Positions 6,887-10,778 of a DNA stretch of 10,778 nt are shown in pieces. The translations under genes were made by a program, and so were the position numbers. How positions within the stretch are numbered: position 1 is the stretch's first letter; every line of letters starts with the position of its first letter. The stretch comes from Candidatus Scatomorpha stercoravium. Its GTDB lineage: Bacteria > Bacillota > Clostridia > Oscillospirales > Oscillospiraceae. The notes under the pieces are model-generated. The model did not search any database and had not been told where the DNA came from. It saw only the letters and a list, made by a program, of their open reading frames with translations. The stretch spans positions 1-10,778 of the forward strand of contig DVKN01000258.1 of assembly GCA_018716005.1 (NCBI GenBank), read 5' to 3'.

Positions 6887-6928
6887 GGTTGACGCCTCCA
6901 AAAAACTAAGTGTTGTGTGAATGTGTTA

Positions 6929-6957
6929 TTGATTATAGCACAGGTTTGCGCTATAAT
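6929..6957 (+). promoter_or_regulatory. Promoter of fba (plus strand)
   Basis: TTGATT at 6929-6934 (four of six) is followed after 17 bases by a perfect TATAAT at 6952-6957. Predicted start is near 6964, giving a leader of about 40 bases that ends in AGGAG (6991-6995) before the fba ATG. The -35 overlaps the -10 of the opposing promoter. Confidence 0.75.
6932..6957. repeat. Inverted repeat containing both divergent -10 boxes
   Basis: ATTATAGCAC (6932-6941) and GCGCTATAAT (6948-6957) are inverted copies matching at nine of ten positions, separated by AGGTTT. Each outer arm is a -10 hexamer, so much of the symmetry follows from having two TATAAT boxes. The four inner bases extend it beyond the boxes and could form an operator. 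Confidence 0.6.
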
Positions 6958-6960
6958 AAA
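6932..6960 (-). promoter_or_regulatory. Promoter of pfp (minus strand)
   Basis: On the minus strand a perfect TATAAT lies at 6937-6932. A weak -35, TTTATT (three of six), lies 17 bases upstream at 6960-6955. Predicted start is near 6925, a leader of about 39 bases. The -35 sits on the -10 of the fba promoter, so both promoters occupy the same stretch of DNA. Confidence 0.65.
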
Positions 6961-7003
6961 GATGCAATAGCATAAATTTACCGCATGCAAAGGAGTAATT
7001 TTT

Positions 7004-7942
7004 ATGGCCTTAGTAACATCCACGGAAATGTTTAAGAAAGCCTACGAGGGCGGCTACGCCATCGGCGCTTTCAACGTAAACAACATGGAGATAATCCAGG
7101 GCATCACCGCCGCGGCCAGCGAGCTGCGCGCCCCGCTTATCCTCCAGGTCTCCAAGGGTGCGAGGGCTTACGCCAGCCACACCTATCTCATCAAGCTCGT
7201 CGAGGCCGCCGTTATCGAGACCGGCCTGCCCATCGTGCTGCACCTTGACCACGGCGACAGCTTCGAGACCTGCAAGAGCTGCATTGACGGCGGCTTCACC
7301 TCCGTCATGATAGATGCTTCCGGCAAGCCCTTCGAGGAGAACATCGCGATTACCCGCAAGGTCGTCGAGTACGCCCACGACCACGGCGTCGTCGTCGAGG
7401 CCGAGCTCGGCACCCTTGCCGGCATCGAGGACGAGGTCAAGGTCGCCCACGGCGACGCGAGCTACACCCGCCCCGAGGAGGTCCAGGAGTTCGTCGAGCG
7501 CACCGGCTGCGACTCCCTCGCGATTGCCATCGGCACCAGCCACGGCGCGTACAAGTTCAAGCCCGGCACGAAGCCCCAGCTCCGCTTCGACGTGCTCGAG
7601 GCCGTCGAGAAGAACCTGCCCGGCTTCCCCATAGTCCTGCACGGCTCCTCCAGCGTGCCCCAGCAGTTCGTCGACGAGATAAACAAGTACGGCGGCAATA
7701 TGCCCGGCGCCATCGGCGTTCCCGAGGATCAGCTCCGCCAGGCCGCCCGCAGCGCCGTCTGCAAGATTAACATCGACTCCGACCTGCGTCTCGCCATGAC
7801 CGCCACCATCCGCAAGTACTTCGCCGAGCATCCGGCCGACTTCGACCCCAGGCAGTACCTCAAGCCCGCCCGCGAGGCTATAAAGCAGATGGTCGCGCAC
7901 AAGATTGTCGACGTCCTCGGCTGCGACGGCAAGGCCGACTGA
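7004..7942 (+). CDS. fba: Class II fructose-1,6-bisphosphate aldolase
   Basis: This zinc-dependent cytoplasmic aldolase of glycolysis and gluconeogenesis interconverts fructose 1,6-bisphosphate with glyceraldehyde 3-phosphate and dihydroxyacetone phosphate. It has 312 residues, within the family range. The opening (GAFNVNNMEIIQGI, 21-34) is typical. LHLDHGD (79-85) contains the catalytic Asp82 and zinc ligand His83. E134 lies in VEAELG. The other zinc ligands are H180 in GTSHGAYKF and H213 in LHGSSS. NIDSDLR (256-262) is the substrate phosphate-binding block. The related tagatose-bisphosphate aldolases share these motifs, but the context with PPi-phosphofructokinase favours the fructose enzyme. 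The ATG at 7004 has AGGAG at 6991-6995, eight bases upstream. Downstream is a long hairpin without a U-tract, then the P-type ATPase-like gene, so some read-through into that gene is possible. Confidence 0.95.
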   Translation: MALVTSTEMFKKAYEGGYAIGAFNVNNMEIIQGITAAASELRAPLILQVSKGARAYASHTYLIKLVEAAVIETGLPIVLHLDHGDSFETCKSCIDGGFTSVMIDASGKPFEENIAITRKVVEYAHDHGVVVEAELGTLAGIEDEVKVAHGDASYTRPEEVQEFVERTGCDSLAIAIGTSHGAYKFKPGTKPQLRFDVLEAVEKNLPGFPIVLHGSSSVPQQFVDEINKYGGNMPGAIGVPEDQLRQAARSAVCKINIDSDLRLAMTATIRKYFAEHPADFDPRQYLKPAREAIKQMVAHKIVDVLGCDGKAD

Positions 7943-7955
7943 AACCAGGCCCATC

Positions 7956-7983
7956 CCCGCGGGCGGAGCTCTCCGCCCGCGGG
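7956..7983 (+). other. Long GC hairpin between fba and the ATPase-like gene, no U-tract
   Basis: A perfect 13-bp inverted repeat (CCCGCGGGCGGAG at 7956-7968, complement at 7971-7983) has only CT between the arms, so the real loop is four bases. It is followed by AGCGAATATTCC, not by T, so it is not a standard intrinsic terminator. It could stall polymerase, protect the fba message from 3' decay, or act as a leaky terminator. No sigma-A promoter is visible between it and the start at 8033, which favours read-through transcription of the downstream gene. Confidence 0.6.
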
Positions 7984-8032
7984 AGCGAATATTCCGTAAG
8001 CACAACACCCGTACCGGACAGAGGAGGGTGCA

Positions 8033-9991
8033 ATGAACAGATCTGAAATTCTCGAAAAGCTCACCGGGAGCAGCGCCGTGGGGCGCAAGCTCGCCGCGGG
8101 CGAGCTTGGCTCCGTCGCCGTATTCGTGGCGAGGCTGGTGCTTGCCAGCGCGGCCTTCGCGCTCGCGCTCCTGCTCGATTCCGTCACGGAGCCCTGGGTG
8201 ACCGTGATTCTTGCCGCCGCCGCGCTCGTCGCCGGCTGCGACGTCATTATATCCGCCGTCTTCGGCGTGATGCGCGGCGACTGGCTCAACCGCGAGCTGC
8301 TCACCTGCGCCGCCGCGCTCCTGGCCTTCCTCTTCGGGGCGGCGGTCGAGGGCTGCGCCCTCATCCTGCTCTATCAGATTGCGGGCGTCTTCATTGATTA
8401 CGCGGTCGAGCGCACCCGCCGCAGCGTGCTGGACACCATCATCTGCGACACGCCGAACGCGAACCGCATGGAGAACGGCCGCGAGGCGACGGTGCCCGCG
8501 TCGGAGCTCTCGCAGGGGGACACGATTATCATCCGCACCGGCGAGACCGTGCCCTGCGACTGCCTGATTCTCGAGGGCGAGTCCCGCGTGGACCGCGCCC
8601 CGCTCGGGGACGCCTCCGGCGTCGTCGAGGCCCACGAGGGCGACAGGCTGCTCTCCGGCTGCGTCAACCTGGGGGGCGAGCTGCGCTGCGAGGTCTTTGA
8701 GGAGCAGCGGGATTCCGCCGCGACCAGGCTCTACCGCCGCGTAGAGGGCGCGCCGCGCAGGGGAGAGGCCCTGCCCGAGCTCCTGCTCGGCGTCAAGCGC
8801 TACCTGCCCGCCGTTATCACCGTGCTCGCGGTGCTGATTGCCGCCCTGCCTCCGGTCTTCTCCGATGTCAAGCTCTCCGAGAGCATACGCCGCGCGGCGA
8901 TGTTCCTCGTCATAGCCTCGCCCGTCTCCATGCTCGCCGCCGTGCCCGTCATACGCTTGAGCGCCTGCTGCGGCGCGGCGAGGGCCGGCATCCTCTTCGA
9001 CAGCAACGGAGCCATGGACGCCATGGCCTCCGCCGGCACCGTCGCCTTTGCCCAGACAGGCACCATCACCGAGGGCAGGCTGCACGTGACGGACGTCAAG
9101 GGCGAGCGCATGGATCGCGAGACCCTGCTCAAGATTGCGGCCCACGCCCTCACGTATATGAATACGCCCGAGGCTCAGGCCATACGCGAGGCCTACGGCG
9201 AGAGGGTCGACCTCGACCTCGTCGCCGACTACTCGACGGCCCCCGGCTACGGCATAGAGGTGCGCGTCGGCGGCATACCCATCCGCGTCGGCAACCGCGC
9301 CCTCATGCAGGTCGGCCACGTCGACATTCCCGCCCGCGACCTCTACGTCGAGGATGGGGACAGCTGCGTCTACGTCGCCATCACCGACGAGTACGCCGGC
9401 TGCATCGTGCTCAGCGACACCGTCGCCGACGGCGCCGCCGACGCTGTCGGCGAGCTGCGCCGTACCGGCGTCGAGAACGTCGTCATGCTCAGCCCCGGCA
9501 CGCGCGACCGCGCCGCGTCCCTGGCCGCCGGCCTCGGCATAACGGAGTATTACGCCGAGTGCGGCGGCGAGAAGGTCAAAACCTCGCTCAGCAGCCTCAA
9601 GCAGGCGCTGGCCCCGGGCCGCAGCCTCGTCTTCGTAGGCACCGAGGGCGATTTCACCGGCCCGCACACTGCGGCCGACGTCGACATCGCCATGGCCGAC
9701 GCCGAGACGCTCACCCGCAGCAACAGCTGCGACGTCATAATCATGGGCGGCGGCATCGGCAAGGTTTCCGAGGCGATAGGCATCTCCCGCTACGCGCGGA
9801 TGCTCTCCCTCGTGACCGCCGCCGGCGCCGGCGCGGTCAAGCTGATCCTCCTCGTGCTCGCCGCCTTCGGCATAAGCACGCTCTGGTTCACGGTGTTCAT
9901 CGACGCCATCGCCGCCGTCGCCGCCGCGCTGGTCTCCATACTGGCCTTCTCCGGCGAGCTGTACGGCTCCGGCAGCAAGGGCAAAAAGTGA
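8033..9991 (+). CDS. P1B-type ATPase-like membrane protein, catalytically degenerate (pseudo-ATPase)
   Basis: The protein has 652 residues and the architecture of a P1B heavy-metal pump without N-terminal metal-binding domain. Four membrane helices lie at about 29-48, 55-78, 86-102 and 105-124; then an actuator domain (about 125-245), two helices (257-275, 287-308), P and N domains (about 320-585) and two last helices (591-613, 617-639). The catalytic residues are replaced in place. DKTGT is A340-Q341-TGT (in FAQTGTITEG). Actuator TGES is GDAS (192-195). The GDGxND site is GTEGDF (536-541), with the downstream AADVDIAMA exactly in register. LTGD is LSPG (486-489). The nucleotide-binding HP is TP (378-379). 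CPC is SPV (296-298). Kept are TGE at 169-171, the GYG of the N domain (405-407), D462, K514, and K603 and D624, spaced 21 apart like K693 and D714 of ZntA. Phosphorylation and ion pumping should be impossible. The ORF is uninterrupted with a good ribosome binding site (AGGAGG, 8022-8027), so it looks maintained. True function unknown. Confidence 0.88.
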   Translation: MNRSEILEKLTGSSAVGRKLAAGELGSVAVFVARLVLASAAFALALLLDSVTEPWVTVILAAAALVAGCDVIISAVFGVMRGDWLNRELLTCAAALLAFLFGAAVEGCALILLYQIAGVFIDYAVERTRRSVLDTIICDTPNANRMENGREATVPASELSQGDTIIIRTGETVPCDCLILEGESRVDRAPLGDASGVVEAHEGDRLLSGCVNLGGELRCEVFEEQRDSAATRLYRRVEGAPRRGEALPELLLGVKRYLPAVITVLAVLIAALPPVFSDVKLSESIRRAAMFLVIASPVSMLAAVPVIRLSACCGAARAGILFDSNGAMDAMASAGTVAFAQTGTITEGRLHVTDVKGERMDRETLLKIAAHALTYMNTPEAQAIREAYGERVDLDLVADYSTAPGYGIEVRVGGIPIRVGNRALMQVGHVDIPARDLYVEDGDSCVYVAITDEYAGCIVLSDTVADGAADAVGELRRTGVENVVMLSPGTRDRAASLAAGLGITEYYAECGGEKVKTSLSSLKQALAPGRSLVFVGTEGDFTGPHTAADVDIAMADAETLTRSNSCDVIIMGGGIGKVSEAIGISRYARMLSLVTAAGAGAVKLILLVLAAFGISTLWFTVFIDAIAAVAAALVSILAFSGELYGSGSKGKK

Positions 9992-10002
9992 GCTTACATA
10001 GG

Positions 10003-10034
10003 AAATCCCGCCTCGTTTGAGGCGGGATTTTTTT
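10003..10034 (+). terminator. Rho-independent terminator between convergent genes
   Basis: A 12-bp perfect stem (AAATCCCGCCTC at 10003-10014, complement at 10019-10030) with loop GTTT runs into seven consecutive T (10028-10034). It is 12 bases after the stop of the ATPase-like gene and 14 bases before the end of the convergent DHHW gene. On the minus strand only TTTCCTAT follows the stem, so it is a weaker terminator in that direction. Confidence 0.92.
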
Positions 10035-10047
10035 GCGCTTTCAGCTT

Positions 10048-10778
10048 TCAGTTGCCCAGGAGGAAGAGGTTCGTATCGCTCGCGAAGGTGTCCACGCTGT
10101 AGGCGACGAGGACGTTATCGAAATCATGCTCCGCGATGTAGTCCGCGATGCTGAGCCGGTAGTACCTGAGGTCGACGACGTGGATTTCGCTGAAATCCTC
10201 AAGCAGGAAGGGGATGAGGCTGTCCGTGTAGGAGTCGCGGATTATCAGCAGGGAGGGGCCCTCGTTCCCGGTGACAATCTCATGGAGCGGGCAGTTGCCG
10301 CCCATGAACATGGAGTACTTGTCCTTTACGGCGAGCTTGCTCTCGTCGTAGAGCTGCCCCTCGACGGGGGAGCCCTCGGGGTAGCTCGTAATCTTGAGCC
10401 CCTCGGGCGCGTCGACGAAAATCTCCATGCTGTCCGGCTTCACCCAGGAGAAGCCGCTCTTGGACCAGGTCGTGCCGCAGAAGCTGTCGGAGACCACGCG
10501 GCGGCCGGTGTAGCTCTCGAGCGCTGGGACGGCAATGTCCATGGCCTTGCCGATGGCGCTGTAGCCGTAGTACGCGCCGAGGCTCGTCCAGTGGTGGTCG
10601 GTGCGGTAGTAGATGTACTCGTCCGCGTGCTCGCGCATCGCGCCGAGGATGTCCACGTTATTGGCCTCCGAAAGGCCGTAGCAGTACTCGATGTAGTCCG
10701 CCTGGCTGTCGCTCGGCGTGCGCGCGGGCAGACGGTCGGCCCAAATCTCGCTCTTGCCGGGTATGAGGGCGAAGTACA
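10048..10778 (-). CDS. DHHW-family protein, SGNH/AlgX-like, 5' partial
   Basis: The frame is open to the right edge, so the N-terminus lies outside; 242 residues are visible. A GTG at 10656 is an internal codon, because the 40 codons upstream continue the family pattern (YFALIPGKSEIWADRLPA at the edge). The name-giving block YYRTDHHWTSLGAYY has DHHW at 10599-10588. A second block, LLIIRDSYTDSLIPFL, lies 78 codons before the end and corresponds to the Asp-Ser block of SGNH-like acyltransferase or esterase relatives such as AlgX and AlgJ. DHHW proteins are usually exported or membrane-anchored and are commonly encoded next to MBOAT O-acyltransferases, where a role in acylating cell-surface polysaccharide is suspected. 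An MBOAT gene just beyond this edge would fit, but that is inference. TGA at 10050-10048; it converges on the ATPase-like gene and shares the intervening hairpin. Confidence 0.88.
   Translation of the reverse strand, partial: YFALIPGKSEIWADRLPARTPSDSQADYIEYCYGLSEANNVDILGAMREHADEYIYYRTDHHWTSLGAYYGYSAIGKAMDIAVPALESYTGRRVVSDSFCGTTWSKSGFSWVKPDSMEIFVDAPEGLKITSYPEGSPVEGQLYDESKLAVKDKYSMFMGGNCPLHEIVTGNEGPSLLIIRDSYTDSLIPFLLEDFSEIHVVDLRYYRLSIADYIAEHDFDNVLVAYSVDTFASDTNLFLLGN

Noticed and set aside
5618..6892. A 424-codon plus-strand open frame opposite the phosphofructokinase gene
   Set aside because: It mirrors the phosphofructokinase codons and gives a repetitive Ala/Val/Asp/Gly-rich product. The minus-strand protein has all PFK motifs, so this is a shadow.
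6887..6901. A TTG at 6901 as start of the phosphofructokinase
   Set aside because: The TTG runs directly into the GGAGG ribosome binding site for the ATG at 6886, and the extra five residues do not belong to the family N-terminus.
7984..7996. Short palindrome GAATATTC after the fba hairpin as an operator
   Set aside because: Eight bases of perfect palindrome occur easily by chance, and no promoter is visible beside it.
7010..9667. A very long minus-strand open frame of 885 codons antisense to fba and the ATPase-like gene
   Set aside because: Its product is a low-complexity Ala/Gly/Val/Asp/His mixture without domains, it spans two well-recognised plus-strand proteins, and no good ribosome binding site or promoter was noticed. 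Long antisense frames are expected opposite GC-rich genes that avoid certain codons.
8033..9991. Annotating this gene as a functional cadmium/zinc-exporting ATPase
   Set aside because: Overall similarity would give that name, but the phosphorylation, actuator, Mg-binding, nucleotide-binding and CPC motifs are all substituted.
8033..9991. Annotating this gene as a pseudogene
   Set aside because: The frame is unbroken for 652 codons, the ribosome binding site is strong, all eight membrane helices are present, and the spacing around the lost motifs is preserved.

Overview
The window reads as ordinary chromosome from a GC-rich, endospore-forming member of the Firmicutes (Clostridia). The evidence is the mother-cell spore-coat genes of the CotJ set, an oxygen-sensitive two-subunit Fe-S serine dehydratase, a pyrophosphate-dependent phosphofructokinase, and strong AGGAGG ribosome binding sites. 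I see no insertion sequence, CRISPR array, tRNA or rRNA, and no phage gene. The genus cannot be fixed from the sequence alone; a gut Oscillospiraceae- or Christensenellales-like organism is a guess.

Layout. 2-1015 (+): the end of an unrecognised, Asp/Gly-rich protein cut by the window edge, followed by a hairpin terminator. 1132-2678 (+): sdaAB-sdaAA, encoding L-serine dehydratase, with its own promoter and a strong terminator. 5532-2728 (-): an ECF sigma factor overlapping its membrane-anchored partner by 10 bases, then a coat operon in which CotJA-like and CotJB sequences are joined in one ORF, followed by cotJC (Mn-catalase family). 6886-5645 (-): pyrophosphate-dependent phosphofructokinase. 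7004-7942 (+): class II fructose-bisphosphate aldolase, divergent from the phosphofructokinase, with two overlapping promoters in one inverted repeat. 8033-9991 (+): a protein with the whole architecture of a P1B metal-transporting ATPase but with nearly every catalytic motif replaced. 10778-10048 (-): a DHHW-family protein cut by the window edge.

The genes form small independent units. PFP and FBA are consecutive glycolytic enzymes (fructose 6-phosphate to fructose 1,6-bisphosphate to triose phosphates), and their shared promoter region suggests coordinated or competing transcription. Serine dehydratase feeds pyruvate into the same central metabolism.

The most striking item is the P-type ATPase-like protein at 8033-9991. 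The phosphorylated Asp, the actuator Glu, the Mg-binding Asp pair, the nucleotide-binding His and the CPC metal motif are all gone, yet the reading frame, membrane layout and motif spacing are intact. It looks like a P-type pseudo-ATPase kept for a non-pumping role.
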